In this document: positions 13,634-27,100 of the stretch, piece by piece
How the letters are laid out: each line of letters starts with the position of its first letter
Numbering within the stretch: the stretch's first letter is position 1
Assembly: GCF_051020955.1 (NCBI RefSeq)
Contig: NW_027476395.1
Span: 186,001-250,000 of the forward strand
DNA: 64,000 nucleotides
Reading direction: 5' to 3'
Origin: Megalopta genalis
Lineage: Eukaryota; Arthropoda; Insecta; Hymenoptera; Halictidae
Program-made: the position numbers and the translations under genes
The notes under the pieces: generated by a model
The model's database searches: none
What the model saw: the letters and a program-made list of their open reading frames with translations, nothing else
Told to the model about the DNA's origin: nothing

Positions 13634-14946
13634 CAATGCAGACGAAACAATCGAGTTAGCTTCAAATACAAGCGACACACATGATTTAGCTTCAAATCAA
13701 TGCGATGTAGAAGGTTTAGCTTCAAATCCAAGCGAGACACATGATTTAGCTGCAAATCAATGCGATGTAGAAGGTGTAGCTTCAAATCCATGCGAAACAA
13801 CTGATTTAGCACCAGATACTTGCGGTAGAAGTGATATAGCTTCAAATGCAGGAGAAACAAATCAGTTAGCTGCAAATACGTGCGAAACACTTCATTTAGC
13901 TGCAAATCAATGCGATGTAGAAGGTTTAGCTTCAAATACATGCGAAACAAATGATTTAGCTTCAGATAGTTGCGATATAAGTGATATAGCATCAAATGCA
14001 GACGAATCAAACGAGCTAGCATCAAAATCCAAGCGATACACATGACTTAGCTTTAAATCAATACGAAGTAGAAGGTTTAGCTTCGAATCCTTGCGACACA
14101 AAGATATAGCTTCAGATACTTGCGATATAAGTGATATAGCTTCCAGTGCAGACGAAACAAACGAGCTAGCTTCAACACAATAATAAACACATGATTTAGC
14201 TTCAAATCAATGCGATGTAGAAGGATTAGCTTCAAATCCATGCGAAGGAAATGATTGAGCTTCAAACACTTGCGATATAGGTGACATAGCTTCAAATGCA
14301 GACGAAACAAACGAGTTAGTTTCCAATCCAAGCGAAACACATGATTTAGCTTCAAACCAGTGCGATGTAGAAGGTTTGGCTTCAAATCCAAGCGAAACAA
14401 ATGATTTAGCTTCAAATCAATGCGATGTAGAAGGTTTAGCTTCAAATCCATGCGATGTAGTAGGTTAGCTTCAAATCCATGCGAAACAAAGGGATTTAGC
14501 TTCAAACACTTCGGATATAAGTGATATTGCTTCAAATGCAGACGAATCAAACGAGTTAGCATCAAAATCCATGCGATACATATCATTTAGCTACAAATCG
14601 ATACGAAGTAGATGGCTTAGCTACAAATCCATGCGAAACACATGATTTAGCTACAAATTAATGCGATGAAGAAGGTTTAGCATCAAATCATGCGAAACAA
14701 ACGGTTTAGCTTCAGATACATGCGATATAAGTGATATAGCTTCGACTGTAGGTGAAACAGACTAGTTAGCCTCAAAATCCATGCCATACACATGATTTAG
14801 CCTTAAATCAAAGCGAAGTAGAAGGCTTAGCTTCAAATCCATGCTAAACAAATGATTTAGGTTCAGATAATTGCGATATAAGTGATATAGCTTCAAGTGC
14901 AGGGGAAACAAACGAGTTAGAATCAAATTCATGCAAAAAACAAGAT
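12661..14946 (+). repeat. Class 1 HOR patch spanning the tandem-duplication junction
   Basis: These are class 1 monomers. The tandem copy junction lies between 13633 (end of identity with 19428) and 13818 (start of identity with 8651). The 184 bp between them, including TTCCAATGCAGACGAAAC, are ordinary class 1 HOR sequence, so the exchange breakpoint leaves no foreign bases. Confidence 0.8.
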
Positions 14947-17106
14947 TTAGCTTCAAATCGATACGAAGTAGAAGGCTTAGCTTCAAATCCATGCGAAACA
15001 CATGATTTATCTTCAAATCAATGCGGAGTAGAAGACTAAGTTTCAAAACCATGCGAAACGTATAGGTTAGAATCAAATACTTGTTTTATACATGATTTAG
15101 CTCCAACTGCATGTGAAACAAACGTGTTAGCTTCAAATTCATGCGAAACACATGAGTCAGCTTCAAATCAATGCCAAGTAGAAAGCTTAACTTCGAATCC
15201 ATGGGAAACAAATGATTTAGCTACAAATACTTGTGATATACATGATTTAGCTTCAACTGCATGCGAAACAAACGAGATAGCTTCAAATCCATGCGAAACA
15301 CATGATTTAGCTTCAAATTCATTCGAAGCACGTTGTTTAGCTTAATAATCATGCGAAACAAGTGATCCAGCTTCAAATACTTGTGATATGCACAATTTAG
15401 CTTCAACTGTTCCTGAAACAAACGTGTTAGCTTCAAATGCAAGCGATAAACATGATTCAGCTTCAAATCAATGCGAAGTAGAAGGCTTAGCTTCAAATCC
15501 ATGCAAAAAAAAACATGATTTAGCTTCAAACTCATTCGAAGCACATGGTTTAGATTAATATTCATGCGAAACAAATGGTTCAGCTTCAAATACTTGTGAT
15601 ATACATGATTTAGCTTCAAATGCATGCGAAACAAGCGACTTTGTTTTAAATCCATGCGAAAGCCATGATTTAGCTTCAAATCAATGCGAAGTAGAAGTCT
15701 TATCTTCGAATCCATCCGAAACAAATAGTTTAGACTTAAATACTTGTGATATACATGATTTAGCTTCAAATGCAGGCGAAACAAACGAGTAAGCTTCAAA
15801 TCCATGCGAAACACGTGATTTAGCTTCAACTTCATTCGAAAAACATGGTTTAGCTTAATATTCATGCGAAACAAATGGCCCAGCTTCAAATACTTGTGAT
15901 ATGCACGATTTAGCTTCAACTGTTCCTGAAACAAACGTGTTAGCTTCAAATTCAAGCGATAAACATGATTCAGCTTCAAATCAATGCCAAGTAGAAGGCT
16001 TAGCTTCAAATCCATGCGATCAAATGCTTTTGTTTCAAATACTTGTGATGTACATAATTTAGCTTCCACTGCACGTGAAACAAACGAGTTATCTTCAAAT
16101 TCATGCGAAACACACGATTTAGCTTCAAATCAATGCGAAGTAGAAGGCTGATTTTCGAATCCATGCCAAACAGATGGTTTAGCTTCAAATCAATACGAAG
16201 TATACGGCACAGCTTCAAATCTATGCGAATCAAATCGTTTAGCTTCAAATACATGAGGTATACATGGTTCAGCTTCAAATCAATACGAAGTAGAATGATT
16301 AGCATCAAATCCATTCGAAACACATGATTTATCTTCCAATCAATGCGAAGTAGAAGGCTAAGTTTCAAAACCATGCGAAACGTATAGTTTGAAATCAAAT
16401 ACTTGTTTTATACATGATTTAGCTCCAACTGCATGTGAAACAAACGTGTTAGCTTCAAATTCATGCGAAACACATGAGTCAGCTTCAAATCAATGCCAAG
16501 TAGAAAGCTTAACTTCGAATCCATGGGAAACAAATGATTTAGCTACAAATACTTGTGATATACATGATTTAGCTTCAACTGCATGCGAAACAAACGAGAT
16601 AGCTTCAAATCCATGCGAAACACATGTTTTAGCTTCAAATCAATGCGATGTAGAAGGACTAGCTTCAAATGCATGCGATACACAAGATTTAGCATCAAAT
16701 CAATGCGATGTGGAAGGTTTAGCTTCAAATCCATGCGAAACAAATGATTAAGAAACAGATACTTGCGATAAAAGTGATACAGCATTAAATGAAGGGGAAG
16801 CAAACGAGTTAGCTTCAAATCCATGCAAAACACATGACTAAGCTTCAAAACAATTCTATGTAGAAGGTTTGGCTTCAACTCCATGCGATACACATGATTT
16901 AGCTTCAAATCAATGCAAGGTAGAAGGCTTATCTTGAAATCCATGAGAAACAAATGATTTAGGTTCAGATACTTGCGATATAAGTGATATATATAGCTTC
17001 AAATGCAGACGAAAGAAACGAGTTAGATTCAAATCCAAGCGAAACACATGATTTAGCGTCAAATCAATGCGATGTAGAAAGTTTAGCTTCAAGTCCATGC
17101 GAAACA
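13818..17106 (+). repeat. 3.29-kb duplicated segment, copy 2 (partner 8651-11939)
   Basis: This is the second copy of the 3.29-kb segment. It ends where this copy continues into AAACAAATGATTTAGG and copy 1 into AAACACATGATTTAGC. The segment from about 14379 to 15504 is also present a third time at 39582-40707. Confidence 0.93.
14947..16637 (+). repeat. Class 2 HOR patch
   Basis: This is the tandem copy of the class 2 patch at 9780-11470, with the same internal variants, including CTTGTTTTATACATG near 15080 and the TTCATTCGAAGCAC monomers. The class edges are at equivalent positions, so this patch was made by segmental duplication and not by an independent class switch. Confidence 0.8.
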
Positions 17107-17789
17107 AATGATTTAGGTTCAGATAGTTGCGATATAAGTTATATAGCTTCAAATGCAGGCGAAATGAACGAGATAGCTTCTAACCCATGCGAAAGACATG
17201 ATTTAGTTTAAATCAATGCGATGTAGAAGATTTAGATACAAATCAATGCGATGTAGAAGGTTTAGATACAAATCAATGCGATGTAGAAGGTTTAGCTTCA
17301 AAGCAATGCGATGTAGAAGGTTTAGCTTCAAATTAATGCAAGGTAGAAGGTTTTACTTCAAAGCAATGCGATGTAGAAGGTTTAGCTTCAAATTAATGCA
17401 AGGTAGAAGGTTTTACTTCAAATCAATGCGATGTAGAAGGTTTGGCTTCAAATCCAAGCGAAACACATGATTTAGCTTCAAATCAATGCGATGTAGAAGG
17501 TGTAGCTTCAAATCCATGCGAAACCAATGATTTAGCTTCTGATGCTTGCGATATAAGTGATATAGATTCAAATGCAGACGAAACAAACGAGTTAGCTTCA
17601 AATCCAAGCGAAACACATGATTTAGCTTCAAATCAAAGCTATGTGGAAGGTTTAGCTTAAAATCAATGCAATGCAGAAGGTTTTGCTTCAAATCCATGCG
17701 AAACAAATGATTTAGCTTCAGATTCTTGCGATATTAGTGATATAGCATCAAATGCAGGCGAAACGAACGAGTTAGTTTCAAATCCATGC
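16638..17789 (+). repeat. Class 1 HOR patch with extra sequence relative to the tandem partner
   Basis: Class 1 monomers. Between 17107 and 17847 this copy holds about 630 bp absent from 11940-12052. The extra material comes in two blocks of about 359 and 269 bp, each one base short of a multiple of 30; one-base-short monomers lie in it (near 17209 and 17790). The block includes the eight-monomer m5 run at 17208-17447. Confidence 0.8.
17208..17447 (+). repeat. Run of eight consecutive m5-type monomers
   Basis: The five-monomer order breaks down here: eight monomers in a row are all of the AATGCGATGTAGAAGG type. Within the run a 60-bp dimer, one monomer with AAGCAATGCG and one with AATTAATGCAAGG, is present twice without a difference (17301-17360 and 17361-17420). 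This is a local monomer-by-monomer expansion, a lower level of amplification than the HOR. The arginine-rich open frame across it is a translation of the repeat and not a gene. Confidence 0.9.
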
Positions 17790-18455
17790 GAACAAATGGT
17801 TTGGCTTCAAAGACTTGTGATATACATGATTTAGCTTCAAATGCATGCGAAACAAACGAGTTACCTTCAAATCCTTGCGAAACACATGATTTAGCTTCAA
17901 ATCAATATGAAGTAGAAGGCTTAACTTCGAATCCATGCGAAACAAATGATTTAGCTTCAAATACTTGTGATATACATGATTTAGCTTCAAATGCATGCGA
18001 AACAAGCGAGTTTGTTGTAAATCCATGCGACACACATGATTTAGCTACCAATCAATGCGAAGTAGAAGTCTTATCTTCGAATCCATGCAAAACAAATAGT
18101 TTATATTTAAATACTTGTGATATACATGATTTAGCTTCAAATGGAGGCCAAACAAACGAGTTAGCTTCAAATCCATGCGAAACACATGATTTAGCTTCAA
18201 ATTCATTCGAAACACATGGTTTAGCTTAATATTAAGGCGAAACAAATGGTCCAGCTGCAAATACTTGTTAAATACATGATTTAGCTTCAACTGCACCTGA
18301 AACAAACGTGTTAGCTACAAATTCAAGCGAAAAACATGATTTAGCTTCAAATCAATGCGAAGTAGAAGGCTTAGATTCAAATCCATGTGAAACGAATGGT
18401 TTAACTTCAAATAATTGTTTTATACATGATTTAGCTTCAACTGCATGCGAAAGAA
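17790..18455 (+). repeat. Class 2 HOR patch
   Basis: This is the tandem copy of the class 2 patch at 12086-12660, extended on its left by class 2 monomers (GACTTGTGATATACATG near 17812) that the other copy lacks. A 29-bp monomer (CCATGCGAACAAATGG near 17784) marks the left edge. Confidence 0.78.
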
Positions 18456-19428
18456 ACGAGTTAGCTTCAAATCCATGCGAAACAAATGATTTAGCTTCAG
18501 ATACTTGCGTTATAAGTGATACAGCTTCAAATGTAGACGGAACAAACGAGTTAACTTCCAATCCAATCGAAACACCTGATTTAGCTTCAAATCAATGCGA
18601 TGTTGAAGGTTTAGCTTCAAATCCATGCGAAACAAATGATCTAGTCTCAAACGCTTGGGATATGAGTGATATAGCTTCAAATGCAGGGGCAACAAACGAG
18701 TCAGCTTCAAATCCATACAAAACACATGATTAAGCTTCAAATCAATGCTATGTCGAAGGTTTAGCTTCAAATCCATGCGAAACAATTGATTTATCTTCAG
18801 ATACTAGCGATATAAGTGATGTAGCTGCATATGCAGACGAAACAAACGAGTTAGCTTCATATCCAAGCGAAACACATGATTTAGCTTTAATCAGTGCGAT
18901 GTAGAATGTTTAGCTTCAAATTCATACGAAATAAATGGTTTAGTTTCAAACGCTTGGGATATAAGTGATATAGCATCAAATGCAGGGTCAACAAACGAGT
19001 TAGCTTCAAATCCATACAAAACACATGATTAAGCTTCAAATCAATGCTATGTCGAAGGTTTAGCTTCAAATCCGTGCGAAACCAATGATTTAGCTACAGA
19101 TACTAGCGATATAAGTGATATAGCTTCATATGCAGACGAAACAAACGAGTTAGCTTCAAATCCATGTGAAACCCATGATTTATTAGCAAATCAATGGGAT
19201 GTAGAAGGTTTAGCTTCAAATCCATGCGAAACCAATGATTTAGCTTCAAATACTTGGGTTATAAGTGATATAGCTTCAAATACAGACGAATCAAACGAGT
19301 TAGCTTCAAAATCCATGCGAAACACATGATTTAGCTTCAAATCAACGAGAGATAGAAGGTTAATCTTGAAATCCATGAGAAACAAATGATTTAGGTTCAG
19401 ATACTTGCGATATAAGTGATATAGCTTC
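17848..19428 (+). repeat. 1.58-kb duplicated segment, copy 2 (partner 12053-13633)
   Basis: This is the second copy of 12053-13633 at offset 5795. Its right end (19185-19428) overlaps the start of the 960-bp tandem pair. The 960-bp duplication therefore happened in this copy after, or independently of, the 5-kb duplication, because the left copy has no second 960-bp unit. Confidence 0.92.
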
Positions 19429-20144
19429 AAATGCAGACGAAAGAAACGAGTTAGATTCAAATCCAAGCGAAACACTTGATTTAGCGTTAAATCAATGCGA
19501 TGTAGACGGTTTAGCTTCAAATCCAAGCGGAACACGTGATTTAGCTCCAAATCAATGCGATGTAGAGGGTTTAGCTTGAAATCCATGCGAGACAAATTAT
19601 TGAGCTTCAAACACTTGCGATATAAGTGATATAGCTTCCAATGCAGACGAAACAAACGAGCTAGCTTCAAATACAAGCGAAACACATGATTTAGCTGCAA
19701 ATCAATGCGATGTAGAAGTTTTAGCTTCAAATCCATGCGAAACAAATGATTTAGCTTCAAACACTTGGGATATAAGTGATATAGCTTCAAATGCAGACGA
19801 ATCAAACGAGTTAGCTTCAAATCCATGCGATAGATTTCATTTAGCCTCAAATAGATACGAAGTAGATGGCTTAGCTTCAAATCCATGCGAAACAAATGAT
19901 TTAGATTCAGATACTTGCGATATAAGTGATATAGCTTCAAATGCATGGGAAACAAACGAGTTAGCTTCAAATCCATGCAAAACACATGATTTAGCTTCAA
20001 ATCAATGCGATGCAGAAGGTTTAGCTTCAAATCCATGCGAAATAAATGGTTTAGCTACAAATACTTGTGATATACGTTATTTAGATTCAACTGCATGCGC
20101 AACAAACGAATTAGCTTCAAATCCATTGAAACCCATGATTTAGC
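19185..20144 (+). repeat. 960-bp tandem unit, copy 1
   Basis: Every row from here matches the row 960 bases later, and I saw no difference. Identity runs from 19185 to 20190 against 20145 to 21150. The length is 32 monomers, which is not a whole number of five-monomer HORs, so this duplication was phased by the monomer and not by the HOR. Confidence 0.95.
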
Positions 20145-21104
20145 AGCAAATCAATGGGATGTAGAAGGTTTAGCTTCAAATCCATGCGAAACCAATGATT
20201 TAGCTTCAAATACTTGGGTTATAAGTGATATAGCTTCAAATACAGACGAATCAAACGAGTTAGCTTCAAAATCCATGCGAAACACATGATTTAGCTTCAA
20301 ATCAACGAGAGATAGAAGGTTAATCTTGAAATCCATGAGAAACAAATGATTTAGGTTCAGATACTTGCGATATAAGTGATATAGCTTCAAATGCAGACGA
20401 AAGAAACGAGTTAGATTCAAATCCAAGCGAAACACTTGATTTAGCGTTAAATCAATGCGATGTAGACGGTTTAGCTTCAAATCCAAGCGGAACACGTGAT
20501 TTAGCTCCAAATCAATGCGATGTAGAGGGTTTAGCTTGAAATCCATGCGAGACAAATTATTGAGCTTCAAACACTTGCGATATAAGTGATATAGCTTCCA
20601 ATGCAGACGAAACAAACGAGCTAGCTTCAAATACAAGCGAAACACATGATTTAGCTGCAAATCAATGCGATGTAGAAGTTTTAGCTTCAAATCCATGCGA
20701 AACAAATGATTTAGCTTCAAACACTTGGGATATAAGTGATATAGCTTCAAATGCAGACGAATCAAACGAGTTAGCTTCAAATCCATGCGATAGATTTCAT
20801 TTAGCCTCAAATAGATACGAAGTAGATGGCTTAGCTTCAAATCCATGCGAAACAAATGATTTAGATTCAGATACTTGCGATATAAGTGATATAGCTTCAA
20901 ATGCATGGGAAACAAACGAGTTAGCTTCAAATCCATGCAAAACACATGATTTAGCTTCAAATCAATGCGATGCAGAAGGTTTAGCTTCAAATCCATGCGA
21001 AATAAATGGTTTAGCTACAAATACTTGTGATATACGTTATTTAGATTCAACTGCATGCGCAACAAACGAATTAGCTTCAAATCCATTGAAACCCATGATT
21101 TAGC
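20145..21104 (+). repeat. 960-bp tandem unit, copy 2
   Basis: This is the second unit of the pair. The first 46 bases of a third unit follow (to 21150) before the sequence diverges at CCATGCGAACCC, so the amplified tract is 2.05 units long. Each unit carries the same odd 29-bp monomer (AAATCCATTGAAACCC near 20120 and 21080). Absence of visible differences suggests a very recent event or an assembly duplication. Confidence 0.95.
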
Positions 21105-24100
21105 AGCAAATCAATGGGATGTAGAAGGTTTAGCTTCAAATCCATGCGAACCCAAAAATTTAGCTTCAAATACTTGGGTTATAAGCGATATAGCTTCCAA
21201 TGCAGGCGAAACAAACGAGCTATCTTCAAATACAAGCGAAACACATGATTTAGCTTCAAAACAATGAGATGTAGAAGGTTTAGATTCAAATCCATGCAAC
21301 ACATATGATTTGGCTTCAAATACTTGCGATATAAATGATATAGCTTCAAATGCAGCCGAAACAACTGAGTTAGCTTCAAATCCATGCAAAACACATGATT
21401 AAGCTTCAAACAATTGGGATAGAAGTGATATAGCTTCAAATGCGGACGAATCAAATGAGTTAGCTTCAAAATCCAAGCGAGACACATGATTTAGCTTTAA
21501 TAAGTGCGATGTAGAATGTTTCGCTTCAAATCCATGGGAAACAAATGATTTAGCTTCAAATACTTGGGATATAAGTGATATAGCTTCAAATGCAGACAAA
21601 ACAGACGAGTTAGCTTCAAATCCATGCGAAACAAATGATATAGCTTCAGATACTAGCGATATAGGGGATATAGCTTCAAATGCAGACGAAACAAACGAGT
21701 TAGCTTCAAATCCATGCGAAACACATGATTTAGCCGCAAATCAATGCGATGTAGAAGTTTTAGCTTCAAATCCATGCGAAACGAATGATTCAGCTTCAAA
21801 CAATTGGGATATAAGTGATATAGCTTCAAATGCTGAGGAATCAAACGAGTTAGCTTCAAAATCCATGCGACACAAATGATTTAGATTCAGATACTTGAGA
21901 TGTAAGTTATATAGCTTCAAATGCAGGCGAAACTAACGAGTTAGCTTCAAATCCATACGAAACACATGATTTTGCTGCAAATCCATGCGATGTAGATGAT
22001 TTAGCTTCAAAGCCGTGCGAAACAAATGATTTAGCATCAGATACTTGCTATATAACTGATATAGCTTCAAGTGCAGGGGAAACAAACGAGATAGAATCAA
22101 ATCCATGCAAAACACATGATTTAGCGTCAAATCAATGCGATGTAGAAGGTTCAGCTTCAAATCCAAGCGAAACAAATGATTTAGCTTCAAATCAATGCGA
22201 TGTAGAAGGTTTAGCTTCAAATCCATGCGAAAAAAATGATTTAGCTTCAAACACTTGGGATATAAGTAATATAGCTTCAAATGCAGACGAATCAAACGAG
22301 TTAGCTTCAAATCCATGCGATATATTTCATTTAGCCTCAAATCGATACGAAGTAGAAGGCTTAGCTTCAAATCCATGCGAAACAAATGATTTAGATTCAG
22401 ATACTTGCGATATAAGTGATATATCTTCAAATGCAGGCGAAATTAACGAGTTAGCTTCAAATCCATGCGGAACACATGATTTAGCTGCAAATCCATGCGG
22501 TGCAGAAGGTTTAGCTTCAAATCCATGCGAAATAAATGGTTTAGTTTCAAACGCTTGGGATATAAGTGATATAGCTACAAATGCAGGGGCAACAAACGAG
22601 TTAGCTTCAAATCCATACAAAACACATGATTAAGCTTCAAATCAATGCTATGTCGAAGGTTTAGCTTCAAATCCATGCGAAAAAAATGATTTAGATTCAG
22701 ATACTTGAGATATAAGTTACATAGCTTCAAATGCAGGCGAAACTAACGAGTTAGCTTCAAAATCCATGCGATACACATGATTTAGCTTCAAATCAATGCG
22801 AGGTAGAAGGCTTATCTTGAAATCCATGAGAAACAAGTGATTTAGGTTCAGATACTTGCGATATAAGTGATATAGCTTCAAATGCAGGGGAAACAAACGA
22901 GTTAGCATCAAATCCATGCAAAACACATGATTTAGCTGCAAATAAATGCGAGGTAGAAGGTTAATCTTGAAATCCATGAGAAACAAATGATTTAGGTTCA
23001 GATACTTGCGATATAAGTGATATAGCTTCAAATGCAGACGAAAGAAACGAGTTAGCTTCAAAATCCATGCGATACATATCATTTAACTTCAAATCGATAA
23101 GAAGTAGAATGCTTAGCTTCAAATCCATGCGAAACAAACGAGATAGCTTCAAATCCAAGCCAAAGACATGATTTAGCTTCAAATCTATGCGAAGTAGAAG
23201 GCTTAGCCTCAAATCCTTGCGAAACACATGATTTAGCTTCAAATCAATGCGAAGTAGAAGGCTTATCTTCGAATCCATGCGAAACAAATCTTTTAGCTTC
23301 AAATACATGTGATATACATGATTTAGCTTCAACTGCATGCAAAACGAACGAGTTAGCTTCATATCCAAGCGAAACACATGATTAAGCTTCAAATCAATTC
23401 GAAGTAGAAGGATTAGCTTCAAATCCATGCGAAACAAATGGTTTAGCTACAAATACTTGTGATATACGTTATTTATATTCAACTGCATGCGCAACAAACG
23501 AATTAGCTTCAAATCCATGTGAAACCCATGATTTAGCAGCAAATCAATGGGATGTAGAAGGTTTAGCTTCAAATCCATGCGAAACCAATGATTTAGCTTC
23601 AAATCAGTGCGATTTAGAAGGTTTAGCTTCAAATCCAAGTGAAATACATCATTAAGCTTGAAATCAATGCGATGTAGAAGGTTTAGCTTCAAATCCATGC
23701 GAAACAAATGATTTAGCTTTTAACACTTTAGGTATATGTGATATAGCTTCAAATGCAGCCGAAACAACCGAGTGGGCTTCAAATCCATGCGAGGCACATC
23801 ATTTAGCTTCAAATCAATGCGATGTAGAAGGTTTGGCTTCAAATCCATGCGACACAAATGATTTAGCTTCAGATACTTGCGATATAAGTGATATAGCTTC
23901 AAATGCAGACTAAACAAACGAGTTAGCTACAAGTCCAAACGAAACACATGATTTAGCTTCGAATCAATGCGATGTAGAATGTTTAGCTTCAAATCCATGC
24001 GGAACAAATGATTTAGCATCAGATAGTTGCGATATATGTGATATAGCTTCAAATGCAGCCGAAACAACCGAGTGGGCTTCAAATCCATGCGAGGCACATC

Positions 24101-27100
24101 ATTTAGCTTCAAATCAATGCGAAGTGAAAGGCTTAGCTAGAAATCCATGCGGAACATATGATTTAGGTTCAGATACTTGCGATATAAGTGATATAGCTTC
24201 AAATTCAGACCAAACAAACGAGGTAGCTTCATATCCAAGCGAAACACATGATTTAGCAGCAAATCAATGCGATGTAGAAGGTTTAGCTTCAAATCCATGC
24301 GAAACCAATGATTTAGAATTAGATACTTGCGATGTGAGTGATATAGCTTCAAATGCAGACGAAACAAACGAGCTAGCTTCATATCCAAGCGAAACACATG
24401 ATTTAGCTTCAAATTCATGCGAAACACATGGTTTAGCTACATATTCTAACGAAACAATTGGCTTACCTTTTGATACTTGTGATAAACATGATCTAGCTTC
24501 AAATGTAGGCGAAACAAACGAGTTAGATTCAAATCCATGCGAAGCACATGATTTAGCTTCAAATCAATGCGAAGTTGAAGGCTTAACTTTAAATCCAAGC
24601 GAAACACATGATTTAGCTTCAAATCAATGCTAATTGGAAGGCTTAGCTTCAAATCCATGCGAAATAAATGAGTTAGATTCAAACACTTGCGATATAAGTG
24701 ATATTGCTTAAAATGCAGACGAATCTATCGAGTTAGCTTGGAAATCCATGCGATACATATCATTTAGCTTCAAATCGATAGGAAGCAGAAGGCTTAGCTT
24801 CAAATCCATGCGAAACGAATGATTTAGGTTCAGATACTTGCGATATAAGTAATATAGCTGCAAATTCAGGCGAAACTAACGAGTTAGCTTCAAATCCATG
24901 CGAAACAAATGATTAAGCTGGATATCAATGCGATGTAGAAGATTTATCTTCAAATCCATGCAAAATAAATGATTTAGCATCAGATACTTGCGATATAACT
25001 GATATAGCTTCAAATGCAGGGGAAGCAAACGAGTTAGCATCAAATCCATGCAAAACACATGATTAAGCTTTAAATCAATGCGAAGTAGTAGGTTTAGCTT
25101 CAAATCCATGCGACACAAATGATTTAGCTTCAGATACTTGCGATATAAGTGATATAGCTTCAAATGCAGACTAAACAAACGAGTTAGCTACAAGTCCAAA
25201 CGAAACACATGATTTAGCTTCGAATCAATGCGATGTAGAATGTTTAGCTTCAAATCCATGCGACACAAATGATTTAGCTTCAGATACTTGCGATATATGT
25301 GATATAGCTACAAATGCAGGCGAAACAAACGAGTTAGCATCAAATCCATGCGAAACACATGATTTAGCTTGAAATTCATGCGATACACATGGTTTAGCTA
25401 CATATTCTAAGGAAACAAATAGCTTACCTTTTGATACTTGTGAGAAACATGATCTAGTTTCAAATTCAGGCGAAACTAACGAGTTAGCTTCAAATCCATG
25501 CGAAACACATGATTTAGCTTCAATTCAATGCGAAGTTGAAGGCTTAGCTTCAAAGCCATCCGAAACAAATGATTTATGATCAGATACTTGCGATATAAGT
25601 GATATAGCTTCAAATGCTGGAGAAACCAACGAGTTTGCTCGAAATCTATGCGAAACAACTGATTTAGCTTCAAATCAATGCGAAGTAGAAGGCTTAGCAT
25701 CAAATCCATGCGGAACAAATGATTTAGCATCAGATACTTGCGATATATGTGATATAGCTTCAAATGCAGTCGAAACAACCGAGTGAGCTTCAAATCCATG
25801 CGAGGCACATCATTTAGCTTCAAATCAATGCGAAGTGAAAGGCTTAGCTAGAAATCCACGCGGAACAAATGATTTAGGTTCAGATACTTGCGATATAAGT
25901 GATATAGCTGCAAATTCAGGCGAAACTAACGAGTTAGCTTCAAATCCATGCGAAAGACATGATTTAGCATCAATTCAATGCGAAGTTGAAGGCTTAACTT
26001 CAAAGCCATCCGAAACAAATGATTTATGATCAGATACTTGCGATATAAGTGATATAGTTTCAAATGCTGGAGAAACCAACGAGTTTGCTCGAAATCTATG
26101 CGAAACAACTGATTTAGCTTCAAATCAATGCGAACTAGAAGGCTTAGCTTCAAATCCATGCGGAACAAATGATTTAGCATCAGATACATGCGATATATGT
26201 GATATAGCTTCAAATGCAGGGGAAACAAACGTGTTAGCATCAAATCCATGCGAAACACATGATTAAGCTGGATATCAATGCGATGTAGAAGATTTATCTT
26301 CAATTCCATGCAAAATAAATGATTTAGCATCAGATACTTGCGATATAACTGATATAGCTTCAAATGCAGGGGAAGCAAACGAGTTAGCATCAAATCCATG
26401 CAAAACACATGATTTTGCTTCAAATCAATGCGATGCAGAAGGTGTAGCTTCAAATCCATGCAAAACACATTATTTAGCTTCAAATCAATGCGATGCAGAA
26501 GGTTTAGCTTCAAATCCAAGCGAAACACATGATTTGGTTCAAATCAATGCGATGTAGAAGGTTTAGCTTCAACTCCATGCGAAACAAATGATTTGGCTTC
26601 AAACACTTGGGATATAAGTGTTATAGCTTCAAATGCAGACGAATCAAAATAGTTAGCTTCAAAATCCATGCGATACATATCATTTAACTTCAAATCTATA
26701 CGAAGTAGAAGGCTTAGCAGCAAATTCATGCGAATCAAATGATTTAGGTTCAGATACTTGCGATATAAGTGATATAGCTTCAACTGCAGACGAAACTAAC
26801 GAGTTAGCTTCAAATCCATGCAAAACACATGATTAAGCTTCAAATCGATACGAAGTAGAAGGCTTAGCTTCAAAGCAATGGGATGTAGATGGTTTACATT
26901 CAAATCTATGCGAAACAAATGATTTAGCTTCAAACAATTGGGATATAAGTGATATAGCTTCAAATGCAGCCGAATCAAACGAGTTAGTTTCAAATCCAAG
27001 CGAATCACATGATTCAGCTTCAAATCAATGCGATGTAGAAGGTTTAGATTCAAATCCATGCGAAACAAATGATCTAGCTTCAAACACTTGGGATGTAAGT

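Noticed and set aside
17216..17470. Arginine-rich small basic protein (84 codons)
   Set aside because: It is the second forward frame of the m5 monomer run; m5 lacks the TGA that closes this frame in m1. Composition follows from the repeat.
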